This document shows positions 51,935 through 62,717 of a stretch of DNA of 64,000 nucleotides, in pieces (positions within the stretch are counted from its first letter, which is position 1; each line of letters opens with the position of its first letter). This DNA is from Yponomeuta sedellus (lineage: Eukaryota; Arthropoda; Insecta; Lepidoptera; Yponomeutidae). The stretch lies in NCBI GenBank assembly GCA_934045075.1, contig OW203731.1, positions 14,889,062 through 14,953,061 on the forward strand. The letters are read 5' to 3'. The position numbers were made by a program, and so were the translations under genes. The notes under the pieces are model-generated. The model was not told the DNA's origin. It did no database searches and saw nothing but the letters and a program-made list of their open reading frames with translations.

Positions 51935-52080
51935 CCCAAGATCTAGGCTGGCAAAGGTTATTATGTCCTTCATGGGGCACTGTATACGTTTCTATAATAG
52001 AATCCCTGGAGCTTGCCTAAAACGCGGTTCAAAAAATGTGTAAAGTACACCAAAAGGGCTACTGTAACAAAATGAATTAT
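51935..52080 (+). mobile_element. Jockey-like LINE coding relic
   Basis: GATCTAGGCTGGCAAAGGTT, TCCTTCATGGGGCACTGTAT and AAAGGGCTACTGTAACAAAA follow the C-terminal LINE order. It translates to SFMGHCIRFYNRIP in one frame, with stops afterwards. Confidence 0.6.
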
Positions 52081-53349
52081 TTAGATGACTATGATGTCTA
52101 GAACTAAAACCAGTACGATGCATGAGTTCTTTGTCTTATAATGATTATGTGAACTCTGGTTATTGAGGAATTTTGAAGTTTTTTGTCCCTTTTTTCGCCA
52201 AAATGATCTAGATTTTGAAATGAACACCCAGTGTTTACCGTTTAATGAATCAGTTTCTGTGTAATTTTGAATAAAATACTTTGATTGATTAATTGCAAAG
52301 GAAGCATTGATGGACGAAAGTGTAAATGTGGGTCTAGGCAAAGCCGAGGCACATATACGTCAATCAATGCCTATTTGAGGCCAAGGCTTGTATAGCACTT
52401 TTTTTCAAATAATGCGCGAAAATAAAAGCTAAGCAAATACAAAAAGTTTCATACGTTACCTCCTTGGTTGCCATGTCTTGGAGTAAAAGATTGTTCCATT
52501 TTTAAATTACACGACAGATAAGAGTCAAATATGTAACTTCAATTAAATTTTTGGTAAAATGGCAACTAGCCGATGTCGACTATTGCTGCAAGGATCATGT
52601 CTTGACACGACATGCGCATAATAGAGAGGTCAAGAGAGTATGTTAAAACTTAAATCATTACTTTGTGGAGCTTTATAATGTTGTGGCGACCGGATACACT
52701 AGAAAATAATATGATGAATATTTATAGTACAAACACTAGGTAGTATGAAGGTCAATATTTAAAGACAAATAATAAAATATTAGTAGATCGTAAAAGAGCG
52801 AAAACTTATAATTTGATTTAATTTTCCCCAATATCAAATCAGATGACATACATGTGAGCAGAGAAACGAAATTAATAGGGAGTGGGATATCCATTTTGGA
52901 AAAACTATGTTACTAATTTGGCCGCTAAAACACTATAGGTATGGATTTTTTTATTTGATTGTAGTTAAATTCAAACCTCTCGTTATGGATTTTTTTTATA
53001 CAAATTTTGCCAGCCGCCGCTTGCATGCATTTGGCCAGTACAGCTATATCGATTTACCTCGAAGAAGGTTGTCAAGCAAATTAATGCTCATTTTTCCAAG
53101 TATGTTTGAGAAAAACAATCTACATTGGCCTGCAAAACTAAGTACCTATCACACTTTTAAAATTGCGATAACTTTTTAAGTGCAGAAGAAATACTTTCGA
53201 AATAAAACGGACTCAAAAAAGAGTTTAATTTTGTGTACAAAAACTTCATAGTCGGTAACCTTCTTTTAAGACATGGCTGACAAAAACTCAAACTTATTGG
53301 GTAGATTAGAATAAAAAAAAACTGAAGTGCGACAAACTTATCTGACCCG
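52081..53349. other. No recognised gene or repeat
   Basis: AT-rich; frames at 52081-52341 and 52907-53179 are open by chance as far as can be judged. Confidence 0.4.
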
Positions 53350-53654
53350 AGTGCTTAGTGCGAGTTTGACAGATCCAATCGAATAACTTTACTACCGCGT
53401 TAATCGAGCATTGAGTAGTGAGTATGAGTAAGTTAAGCGTTCGAACTGGCAAAACGCTGTCACAGTACAACCGCACTCGCGTGTATTCGTGTTTTGGTTG
53501 GTAAACGTGTTCACTTCTCAACGTAAACCATTACAACTCGCACTCAGCAATTTTAATTTCCTTACTTGTCGCTAGGTGGCGCTTCCTCGATGCCATAGAA
53601 ATATGAGTTTACGTTAACGCGATCGAGTAGTTAAAAAAACTTGCACTAAGCACT
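53350..53654 (+). mobile_element. 305-bp MITE, copy 2
   Basis: Same orientation and length as copy 1; the right end is AACTTGCACTAAGCACT (one change in the TIR). Confidence 0.75.
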
Positions 53655-54077
53655 CAGGTGACAGCGTCACTTTTCTCATAGTAAACTTGACGTTTCCATA
53701 CAAAATTTTACACCTCCACCGGGTCAGACAATTTTGTAGCAATAAACTTAGTTTTAAAGGTCAGTTTACTTACCATTCCTCGTTCCTATTAAAAAACGCC
53801 TAACCCACATTCGACGGCACAGCCATCCCGATATGTCCCCAGAAGCATACAAAATAAGGAGCGTTTAGGAATATTTTCAAGCAGGGAAGCCTTCTAGCAC
53901 AGGAAAGTGGTTGGAGAATTTATGGCCACGTATTTTCTAGTGGTCAATTTATTGGTTTTCCTTTGGTTGTGAAAAGTTTTCAAGGAAGGAGCTGGTCTAT
54001 CGATTTGAGTTAAATAGCTATGCTGTGCTGGGGTGTAATATTTTACATTGACACGTTCAACGCAAAATGTTTCGTGC
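53655..54077. other. No recognised feature
   Basis: No shared repeat or credible frame. Confidence 0.4.
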
Positions 54078-54339
54078 TAACTTATTTCAAAAATCTATTT
54101 AGAGGCTAAAATTCCACCCATGCCGGCACTTGAACCCGCGACTTCTGGCTAACCGTGCCAGCGCTCTCCCATGGGCCATTACCGGCGTCAGTGAAATTTC
54201 GAACCTCTTTACAATACTCTCTGTTAGCCAGAGGTAGCGGTTTCAAGTCCCGGCATGGGTGGAATTTTTAGCCTCTAAATAGGTGTTTAAAATGGTCCTT
54301 AGCACGGGTTAGTGCAACAAAAAGAATATTACCTTATTT
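54078..54339. mobile_element. TLF inverted dimer, shortened
   Basis: Minus unit with tRNA-like domain (about 54116-54180) and part of its upstream block (to CTCTCTG near 54224). It is joined to the 3' half of a plus tRNA-like domain (TTAGCCAGAGGTAGCGGTTT) and tail. Possible TSD TAACTTATTT/TACCTTATTT (one mismatch). Confidence 0.65.
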
Positions 54340-54344
54340 TATTT

Positions 54345-54415
54345 ATTCATTTTGTCTCAATTCTTTATTGCACTTATTACATGAGTAAATGCACAAGGGC
54401 TTGCTTATTTATTAA
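54345..54415 (-). repeat. LINE 3' untranslated fragment
   Basis: TTCTTTATTGCACTTATTAC and ATGAGTAAATGCACAAGGGC; pair of 9378-9425. Confidence 0.4.
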
Positions 54416-54417
54416 AT

Positions 54418-54778
54418 ACTAGCTTTTGCCCGCGACTCCGTCGGCGTGGACTTTTTTTGCAACCCCGTTCACTCCCTTAAGGGTTAAATTTAGGAAAAAC
54501 GGCAAAACACGTGTTTAATCAATTGTGTTGAAGAGTATTTATTTCAAGTTTCAATAAAATTAGACAATATTCTTTATACCTCCCATACAAATTTTGGCAA
54601 CCCTTTTCGCCCCCTTAAGGGTTGTATTTCAAAATATCCGGTCTTATTCCTTGCCTAAATTATATATAGACCCTCTGTGCAGAATTTCAGCTTTCTAGGT
54701 CCAACGGCTTGGGCTGGGCGTTGATGAGTGAATCATTCAGTCAGGACTTTGAATTTTATATAATTATATAGAAGATTT
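54418..54778 (+). repeat. Lepidopteran CTAGCTTTTGCCCGCG repeat
   Basis: Opens ACTAGCTTTTGCCCGCGAC, TCCGTCGGCGTGGAC and carries twice a TTCGCCCCCTTAAGGGTT-like block. It closes with GCAGAATTTCAGCTTTCTAG, GGCTTGGGCTGGGCGTTGAT, TCAGTCAGGACTTTGAATTT. The right part is inverted at 62594-62712. Class uncertain. Confidence 0.5.
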
Positions 54779-54797
54779 ACTCAAATATCCTACTTTT

Positions 54798-54865
54798 TTA
54801 TGTCCCCTACAAACATTTCACTGCAGGGCACAGGTTTTCTCTCAGGGAATGAGACTATGAATAAA
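54798..54865 (-). mobile_element. SINE-H tail fragment
   Basis: ATGTCCCCTACAAAC, CTGCAGGGCACAGGTTTTCT, CTCAGGGAATGAG. Confidence 0.4.
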
Positions 54866-55028
54866 TCAATTTTTTTGGATGCCGATTTATATCTACATAA
54901 TATACTTAAATGTAGATGTTTGTGACAGACGGTTAAACTGATTTTGACGAAATTTGACACACACATACACTATATCCTGGATTAACATCCCCCACGTGAC
55001 AGGCCTTGCCTAGTATGGGGGTCAGATT

Positions 55029-55029
55029 G

Positions 55030-55081
<52 letters not shown>

Positions 55082-55082
55082 G
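55029..55082 (+). repeat. GATA microsatellite
   Basis: About twelve GATA units followed by GAGAACACTTTATTGCACAA, the same junction as at 85-115, so the tetranucleotide is the tail of a minus-strand LINE. Confidence 0.8.
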
Positions 55083-55245
55083 AACACTTTATTGCACAAC
55101 TAGAAAAATATATAATATATATTATAAAATATTTATAATATCTATAAAACTATGTCCCAGGCACTACAGCGTCGGAGTGGTCCCTTCACCCATCTAGTGT
55201 GAGTGAAGATACCACTGGACGCTGTATAAATCATCTCATTAAGTA
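55083..55245 (-). repeat. LINE 3' end including CAGCGTCCAGTGG block
   Basis: AGAACACTTTATTGCACAAC next to the GATA tail, then inverted ACAGCGTCCAGTGGTATCTTC block at 55152-55230. This places the CAGCGTCCAGTGG repeat inside an element with a GATA-type tail. Confidence 0.45.
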
Positions 55246-55260
55246 GATGCAAAAAAGGCC

Positions 55261-55780
55261 AATATATATATAATAATATATTATAAGTAAAACTATACTT
55301 TTTTATGGCAATAAATACTTTTTATCTTTTTTTTTTCCACGCAGGATGTTTAGAGGATACCTACAAAATTGCATAATTAGGCTTTTTTGGTCAGTTATGT
55401 AAACATTTTGTATTTTATATTCTTTTTAATGCACTAACCCGTGCTAAGGGCAATGTTCTTAAAAAGGTTTTTAAGAACATTGCCCTTAGCACGGGTTAGT
55501 GCTAAGGGCAATGGGCAAATTTTATATTCTTTTTAATGCACTAACCCGTGCTAAGGGCAATGTTCTTAAAAAGGTTTTGAAGAACATTGCCCTTAGCACG
55601 GGTTAGTGCATTAAAAAGAATATAAAATACAAAATGTTTACATAACTGACCAAAAAAGCCTAATTATGCAATTTTGTAGGTATCCTCTAAACATCCTGCG
55701 TGGAAAAAAAAAAAGATAAAAAGTATTTATTGCCATAAAAAAGTATAGTTTTACTTATAATATATTATTATATATATATT
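55261..55780. repeat. 520-bp palindrome containing two TLF-tail hairpins
   Basis: Outer arms about 55261-55437 and 55604-55780 mirror each other around 55520.5 (for instance GGTCAGTTATGTAAACATTT against its inverse). Inside are two hairpins centred near 55466 and 55573, each made of inverted TLF tails (TAACCCGTGCTAAGGGCAAT, GTTCTTAAAAAGG). The order is A, h, h', h, h', A'. The A arms are not TLF. Confidence 0.85.
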
Positions 55781-55852
55781 CTGAATAGGTATTCAGAGGC
55801 TAAAAATTCCACCCATGCCGAGACTCAAACCCACGACCTCTGGTTCAAGAGG
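55781..55852 (-). mobile_element. TLF terminus and tRNA-like 3' half
   Basis: AGAGGCTAAAAATTCCACCC, ATGCCGAGACTCAAACCCAC, GACCTCTGGTT; directly adjoining the palindrome. Confidence 0.55.
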
Positions 55853-56182
55853 TATTTTACAGTGATTATTTTTAGTCTCTCTGCCTACCTCTCCAGGATA
55901 CATGCATGAGTTTATGTTATTCACCTTTATCATCAGCCATTTGACTGTAGAAAATAAGCCTCCCTCATCAGATAATTATTACCCTAATCAAATAAAGCCG
56001 CGAGAACGAACACTTATACATATTGTTATCGTTGACACACGCAGAAAAACACACAAGTGAAAGTAGTGAACAGTGATAAGCGACGAACATACCTCTTCCT
56101 AATGCACTTGAACATTTGGTATAAATTATCAAACAATTACTGGCAGAGTTCAACGTTCCGTACAACCTTTACTATCTCCTAG

Positions 56183-56568
56183 TAAACCTCTCGTGGTGGA
56201 AGCGCTCGTGGCCTAGCCGAACCAAGTGATTGGAATCAATCACTTGAGTTAAGCATCAACAGGCGCAGTCAGGTGCTGGATGGGTGACCGTCTCGTGACT
56301 ACCGCTAGTGGTATTTTTTCCGAGCGCTTCTGTGCTTCTCAAGACCCCGTTAAGTCGTTGGTGCCGGCTGTCATTAAGCAGTTGTTAAGCCATGTCAGAG
56401 CCCTTTTGGGCGGCTTGATAACTTCCGACAGTAAGGCCCACCACTGTTTTACAATCCTCTACCAACCCGGACTTGGCTCCCTTGGTGGAGTATGGCCTAA
56501 CCTTCCTGCGATGCAGGAAGAGACCCCAGCAGTGGGGACTTACACGGGTTGATGTCGAATAAACCTCT
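56183..56568 (+). mobile_element. 5S-SINE, full length with 9-bp target-site duplication
   Basis: Element from about 56192, GAAGCGCTCGTGG at 56199, to 56559. Head GAGTTAAGCATCAACAGGCG, CAGTCAGGTGCTGGATGGGT, GACCG. The end has CCCCAGCAGTGGGGACTTAC and GGGTTGATGTCG. TAAACCTCT repeats at 56183-56191 and 56560-56568. Confidence 0.75.
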
Positions 56569-57578
56569 ACTTCCACAATTAAGTTACCCCGTCCATTTAT
56601 CGTACTGCTAGGTCTATTGTTTGATAAATAGGACGCGCAGCTGACTCGGTTTTAGAGACACAATATCTATCACAGGTCGCCACATCAGTTTAGTCTGCAA
56701 ACAGACGTGACGCGATGGCAATATAAACGCGCGAACTTTCAGCTCGCCTGGGCAGTAGCTAGGATAAACAAACAGTAACGACGGCAATGTTTGCCAACGA
56801 CCACTCTCTATGCTGCTAAACAACGTTCTTCATTCCTAACAAACGCTGCAATATGCGGGTGCTGTATGAAAGTTTACAGATGTTTTTAATAAAGAAGTAA
56901 CACATATAGTATTCTACGTCTCTTTTAAACGGTTTGAAAGTTTATAGGCCGTCCTCATGGCCCATGGTATAAATCGTTCTCTCAGAGAAAAAGAGAGAAA
57001 ATTAAATAAAAATATAAAAACCGACTTCAAAATACTGCAGTACTAAAAACTTAAAAATAATTTAAAGGAATAACTTTAAATTCAAAGTAGGTACGTATAC
57101 ATTTAAGTATTGTAAAAATGACATGTTAACACTGTAAAAGTAAAATTTGGAGTCGGTGCCCAAAATACATGAGCTGGTCTGAAAATTTAAAAGTTGGCTA
57201 TGAAATATCAACATTAAAGAAGTTAATTCCATGATTCACAATCTGTAATATCATCTGATAGGTTATTTCAATTGACTAAAGCAAGCACAATGGTCAATTC
57301 ATTTGACGTGTTTTATCGTACCATTGTCGCCTAGAAGGTTCAAAACGTATGCGCTCGGAGACTTGAACCGGCAATGAAATGGAATCGGCGCGTTTATGCC
57401 GTTATTACGTACTGTTGCACGACGCAATAAAAGAATTTAGATCCTGCGCTTGCTTTCTCAAACGATCCTTATAAAGTTTCTAGAAACTTCCCAAAAAAAT
57501 GTAGACAGGGGTGTGGGGTTCACGACCGTTGGTTTGATGTGACGCGTCTATAAGTTTTAATTTTTGGATAAAACTGCG
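56569..57578. other. No recognised gene or repeat
   Basis: 56960-57000 has a CTCTCAGAGAAAAAGAGAG palindromic scrap like SINE-H; otherwise unassigned. Confidence 0.4.
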
Positions 57579-57775
57579 TAGTCTGTTAGCTTTTAGAATA
57601 TACCTCGGGCTCTAGAGTAGGCTTTGGTTTTCGCCAATTTTCGCCGGTTTTCGTATTGATGATCGAGTTCTGATTTCGAAATTAAGTGTCATATTAGTTC
57701 CGATATTTCTATTACACGAACATATGCGATTCTATCCGATAGTAACCGAGGTATATTCTAAAAGCTAACAGACTA
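57579..57775. mobile_element. 193-bp TA-flanked MITE with perfect 28-bp TIRs
   Basis: GTCTGTTAGCTTTTAGAATA plus TACCTCGG (57581-57608) is the exact inverse of 57746-57773. TA dinucleotides sit on both sides (57579-57580, 57774-57775), as expected for a Tc1/mariner-type target duplication. Only one copy in the window. Its TIRs do not match the transposase remnant at 18619. Confidence 0.75.
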
Positions 57776-58104
57776 TAATGTGTTACGTGGCTCTGGCACC
57801 ATCTAACGACATAAATTACTAGTATCTGAGTAATGGCTGCTTTCTCCTACTAAACGATACATAAATGAATTGCATACGACACGTAATTACAGAGTTACAG
57901 ACCTCCCAGAGGCGACATGTTTTTGTTGCATGCGGTTTCAGCGTCACTCCCTACTAAAGAACTGGCCATAGATTATGTTACTGTATTATTAATGACAAGT
58001 GTATGAACGTGGCGATTTAATTTCTTTGCTGCTTCAAGTCTAAGCCCGCACACGTATTAAACCTTCTGGACGCCAATGATATTAAAAAAACATGTCACGT
58101 GTCA
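57776..58104. other. No recognised feature
   Basis: No shared repeat found. Confidence 0.4.
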
Positions 58105-58451
58105 CATCAACCCATTTATGTCCCCACCGAGGGGCACGGGTCTCTTCCTTGAAGAAGGTATAGGCCATACTCCACCACGGAGGCCAAGTCCGGATTCGTG
58201 GGGCTTGCAAGACTAGTAGCTGGTCTTACTGTCAGAAGTTTTCAAGCCGCCCTCCGACTTTAACGACTGCCATCTATCGACGGCAGCCGGCACCAACTGC
58301 TTGACGTGCCTTGCGGAACCGCTCGGAAAAATGTCACTACCGTTAGTCATTGACGGTTTGCCCATCCATGCACTGAACGCGCCCTGTGTTGCTTAACCTT
58401 CATGAAAGTTTAAGATCACTTCCGACCGCAGATCACAGCCGGGGCTACCTG
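58105..58451 (-). mobile_element. 5S-SINE variant subfamily
   Basis: Minus strand: AGGTAGCCCCGGCTGTGATC, GAAGGTTAAGCAACACAGGG, CGCGTTCAGTGCATGGATGG, then the body with internal deletions and the end CCCCTCGGTGGGGACATAAA. Same 5' type as 13493-13847. Confidence 0.7.
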
Positions 58452-59084
58452 AGTGTATGTGCATTTTACTAACAGAATTAACGCCCTGAAAGACGTTTTG
58501 CGTCAAAATAACGGAACAATGTACTTGGTGCGGATAGAAACTCCGCTAAAGTTGTAGCCATCATTCCGATTTGCGGCGGTGGCGGAGTCGAGTGCAGTCT
58601 CGATGGTTTTTGTGCGATAGCTGTTTATGGATTAAGCGATAGGCAGGAATTTAATTGCTTCTGTTTAGGGCGATACGTAGCCTTAGATAGAAGTAGAGGT
58701 GTCGTGTAAGGTGCGTGTGCTCCGATAAAGAGTGGTCATTGATCACCGTGAGCTGTCAACTTGAATGAGGTTGGTAGAATAGAACGTTTATGCACTCTCT
58801 AGGCAGTAGGTCAGCATAATGATATTTTGTTGAGAGGTCGTCCGCAATAAAAAGTGATTAGAGAAATGCACACACATTTTTAAGTCGAATGAGAAAAAAT
58901 AGGAATATTGTTTAATGTACACACCAAAAAATAATTATACAGAAAAAAGTTACAAATGAGGAGGCACAATAGCAGATACTTTTTTAATATTATGTAAGTA
59001 TTATTATATATCACTATATTCTTTATTGCAAATCATTAGTTCTGTGATTTATAGACTAATATTGTTAGTGTAAATTAACCTTTG
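58452..59084. other. No recognised feature
   Basis: No shared repeat; frames short. Confidence 0.4.
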
Positions 59085-59152
59085 GTATAAGCCCACTGCT
59101 GGGGCACGGGTCTCTTCCTGCATCGCAGGAACGTTAGGCCATACTCCACTAC
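59085..59152 (-). mobile_element. 5S-SINE 3' scrap
   Basis: GCCCACTGCTGGGGCACGGG, TCTCTTCCTGCATCGCAGGA, GGCCATACTCCACTACG. Confidence 0.5.
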
Positions 59153-60400
59153 GTGTTTTGGCAGGTATTTTTAGTATCATGCTTGAATTTGTCTTCAAAG
59201 ACATGCACGTATGAAAATATTTAAAGTATATAAACCATTATTTCCGAATTTTTTCAAACAAAATCTGAGATTGCAGTCGATATATCACATTTTGAAATAG
59301 CACTCCTACGGCATTCTCAGAAAACGAAATAGAAAATGTCTTAAGTTTGAAATACGAACATCCTTGTAGGTTTCATTTCACTGCAACCCCAGAGCGGTTA
59401 GATCACAGAAAACAAAACTATAGAAGTACGGCTTAGTATCAACCAAAAATATATATAATCCGGTTTTACAATTTGCTGTAAACTCCTTAGGACCGCATTA
59501 GTAAAGAGATTTTACCTTTGAAATCACTCTGTAGTGCTTATTTCTAAATGATAATAATAATAATCGAAGACTTCCACAAGATACAAGAGCTTATCGCGGT
59601 CCCAAACTAAGATACGCCGTACTAGATGCTTTTCAAATCAATACACCAACTCGACAGCGCAATACTCATCACTTTATGTAAGATTTCTTTATAAAGGGCC
59701 CTTAGTAAAACCTTACCGCAGTATTACCACAATCTAAAGCTGGATCACAGCGACATCCTGGTAACGTCAGCTTATGTAACTACCAGCTCTTCTTTTCAAG
59801 GACCACTTCCTTCCATCTCTACTACTTTTTACCAAATGTTAGTCTTTGCTGCGACCAACAACCATTGTAGCTATCAAAAGTTAGTTTCATTTGTACTAAA
59901 CACAATTTGTGTGACAGCTAGTCCTCACTTCTGGTAGTAGCGGAGTCTTACTCATCCGATCTAAATTAAATCTCGAATCAATCAAACAACCCGTATTAGT
60001 TTAATGCTGGACATAGGGTTTCCTTAAAGGCATCTTTCTACCTGTCCTTATCCATCATCATCCTGGCGCTGCCAGCAATTTCGAATATATCAACCTTGAT
60101 AATTGACTGTTTTGGTTTTAACCAACGTCGCATTTATTTTCATAAGTCCTGAAATTGAGAACAATCAAATGAACAAAACGCCGGAAACAATCGAATCAAT
60201 CTTGAATCAAAACATCGTGGCTCTCGATTTTTATTTTCGGTCAAAACTTAGGAGGTCATAGATTTAGCCCGCCTAAGCCCGCGGCTGCGCCCACGTTAGA
60301 AATTATCCCATAGGAACGCATTATTAGGATATCGAGTATTTTATGTCTCAATTAAGAACTCTAACTATCTGTACGCCAAGTTTCATGCAATCTCGTTCAG
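59153..60400. other. No recognised gene or repeat
   Basis: TTAATGCTGGACATAGGGTT (60001) with CATCATCATCC after it may be a decayed LINE end; nothing else. Confidence 0.4.
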
Positions 60401-60705
60401 AGTGCTTAGTGCGAGTTTTTTAACTACTCGATTGCGTTAACGTAAACTCATATTTCTATGGCATCGAGGAAGCGCCACCTAGCGACAAGTATGGAAATTA
60501 AAATTGCTGAGTGCGTGTTGTAATGGTTTACGTTGAAAAGTGAACACGTTTACCAGCCAAAACACGAATAAACGCGAGTGCGAGTTGTACTGTGACAGCA
60601 TTTTGCCAGTTCGAACGGTTAACTTACTCATACTCACTACTCAGTGCTCGATTAACGCGGTAGTAAAGTTATTCGATTGGATCTGTCAAACTCGCACTAA
60701 GCACT
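60401..60705 (-). mobile_element. 305-bp MITE, copy 3 (inverted)
   Basis: Opposite orientation to copies 1 and 2; TIRs intact at both ends. The flanks here are CAG and CTG, which also pair, so the true ends may be three bases longer. Confidence 0.75.
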
Positions 60706-61494
60706 CTGACGGTATTACGTCATTGAGGAACAAACATCCAAAAATATTCACAAACGTTCACATTTATAGTATTACACTTAAATATATAGTGGGGGTTCAT
60801 AATCTATACACTTGTCTCTCGGTGGGGACATAATGGGTTGATGATAATCTTTGCAAATACGAGTATACTTATTGTAGACGATACGTTTTTATTTCTGTAA
60901 TAATTTACCTAAGTATATCTAATTTTTATTTTCATCCGCCGCACCGACGCCCGCGTGGCACATAAAAATTAACTTGGTATTTTTCATTGCTGAAAGGCAG
61001 TCCATCCCTTACACTTATTATATATCACTTTATTCGGACAGTTGTAAGTGGAGTGGTCCTTTCAGCCGCCATTACTTTGTGGTTGTCCGGAAACCGTTCG
61101 GTTTGAAAAATATTTCCGTATCAATAAGATAAGCGTGGCAATCTAACGTAAACCGCAGGCTTCGACGGGAAATGCACGTCGGTTTATGCGCTTTGCAAAT
61201 AAGCACCGGGGATTGCGTGTACGCTAAAAATATACAATGTGCTCTCGTTTCCAAGCGGTTATTTTTTATTTAGTTATCTTTGCTGCTGTTTTAGATGCTC
61301 AAAGAATATACAAAACAGTGCAAGAAATTTTCCGTTTTCACCTTAAGAACTATGGTGAAAAATTTGCAAACATATCTCTTATTATATATATTTATTTGGT
61401 GAATCCTCTATTTAGACGTCGGTGATAGATCTTTGGGATTAAGTTATTGTTCAGTGATTGTCGAAGTAATGGTCATGTTTTATTTAGTTATTTA
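60706..61494. other. No recognised gene; one 5S-SINE tail scrap
   Basis: CTCGGTGGGGACATAATGGG, TTGATGATAATC (60818-60849) is the end of a variant 5S-SINE. Confidence 0.4.
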
Positions 61495-61880
61495 TTTAAC
61501 GGGGTTTTTCACGATTGTTGAAACGTAACTACCTCAATTCCCGAGGTTTAGGTAATTACGTAAGTTTTAATCACGGCAATTGCAACGCTGCCGAAACGTC
61601 GGGAATTAAGGTGATGCTCATACATAGTTGAGCGTGTTGATGTTATATATTAAACGGGTCTAATCGCGATTATTAATTAAGCAAAACGTAATTCCCGCCC
61701 GCCCGCTACCCGCTGCCAAAAACTAAAAGGGACTTGAGGGCAGACCACCTACCCTGACTACAATAATTCGCTGCATCCGCCACCTTAGTCTAACACTGAC
61801 CACCACATTTGCAAAACTGCCGAAACGTAATTAAGTTTCACCTAATAAATAGTCGCAATTAGACTCGTTTAATTTATAAC
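61495..61880. repeat. Foldback terminal fragments with CCGAAACGT (Penelope-like?)
   Basis: Two adjacent foldbacks: 61530-61612 (CTACCTCAATTCCCGA against TCGGGAATTAAGGT) and 61642-61880 (TTATATATTAAACGGGTCTA, ATCGCGATTATT against its inverse at the right end). GCCGAAACGT occurs in both. Linked to 6304 and 31921 by these motifs only. Confidence 0.4.
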
Positions 61881-62169
61881 TATATTCCACACAATTCCGC
61901 ACCATCTTCAAAGGACCACTAGGCGCTTAAATTTGACGTAGTTTCACCAGCAAGCTAAATATACGAGACATACTGTTTGCAGGTTATTAGGTACTTATAT
62001 TTTATGTAGCCTGTGCACACTGCACAATATTCCTCGCCCTATAGAACAAACCCGGTGACCTATAATACTACGATATTAAGTCACTGAGTTTGTTCAACGG
62101 GCGCCTCCATACTTCGACGAAGACGTTGACAGAATTTCTTGTATCGAACTTTCATTTTTATTCTTCATG
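61881..62169. other. No recognised feature
   Basis: No shared repeat. Confidence 0.35.
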
Positions 62170-62305
62170 TAGCCTATAAACGTCCCACTGGAGGGCACAG
62201 AGAGAGAAATCTCTCAGAGAGAGATATAGCTTGGGTACTACGTGTGCCCACCGCGGATTGGCCATTTCAAGCGCTGAGGTATTTGAACCTCGACACACAG
62301 GCTTC
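62170..62305 (-). mobile_element. SINE-H 3' half
   Basis: AACGTCCCACTGGAGGGCAC, AGAGAGAAATCTCTCAGAGA, GTGTGCCCACCGCGGATTGG, CAAGCGCTGAGGTATTTGAA. Confidence 0.55.
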
Positions 62306-62593
62306 TATATCCCGAAGACGAGGTCCCGAGCAGTTGAGACTTTAATATTTTTGAATTTTCCATATAGTTCTGTGTCAGAAAAATATAAGGTGAATCCGGC
62401 GAAGTGAAAAAATATAAGGTGAATCTAGGTGAATCCGGCGACGTCATCTGCGTAGAATTAGTATATCGAGTAGCTTATATTAGCGTGCCATACATTAAAA
62501 TTATCAAATTACTCATTTTTGGGTCGCATTTAAAAAATATCCATAATATCTTTGTAAATTGTAGTCTATGTGTTATTCTGATGTATCTATATA
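62306..62593. other. No recognised feature
   Basis: A short doubled segment (AAAATATAAGGTGAATC at 62380 and 62409); otherwise unassigned. Confidence 0.4.
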
Positions 62594-62717
62594 TAAAATT
62601 CAAAGTCCTAACTGACTGACACACACATCAACGCCCAGCCCAAGCCGTTAAACCTAGGAAGCTGGAATTTTGCACAGAGGGTCTATATATAATGTAGACA
62701 AGGAATAAGACAGGATT
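62594..62717 (-). repeat. Inverted end of the CTAGCTTTTGCCCGCG repeat, interrupted by a LINE
   Basis: AAATTCAAAGTCCTAACTGA, ATCAACGCCCAGCCCAAGCC and GAATTTTGCACAGAGGGTCT are the inverse of 54675-54760. It breaks at GACAGGATTTTTTTT, where the LINE's A-rich 3' end begins. Confidence 0.55.
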
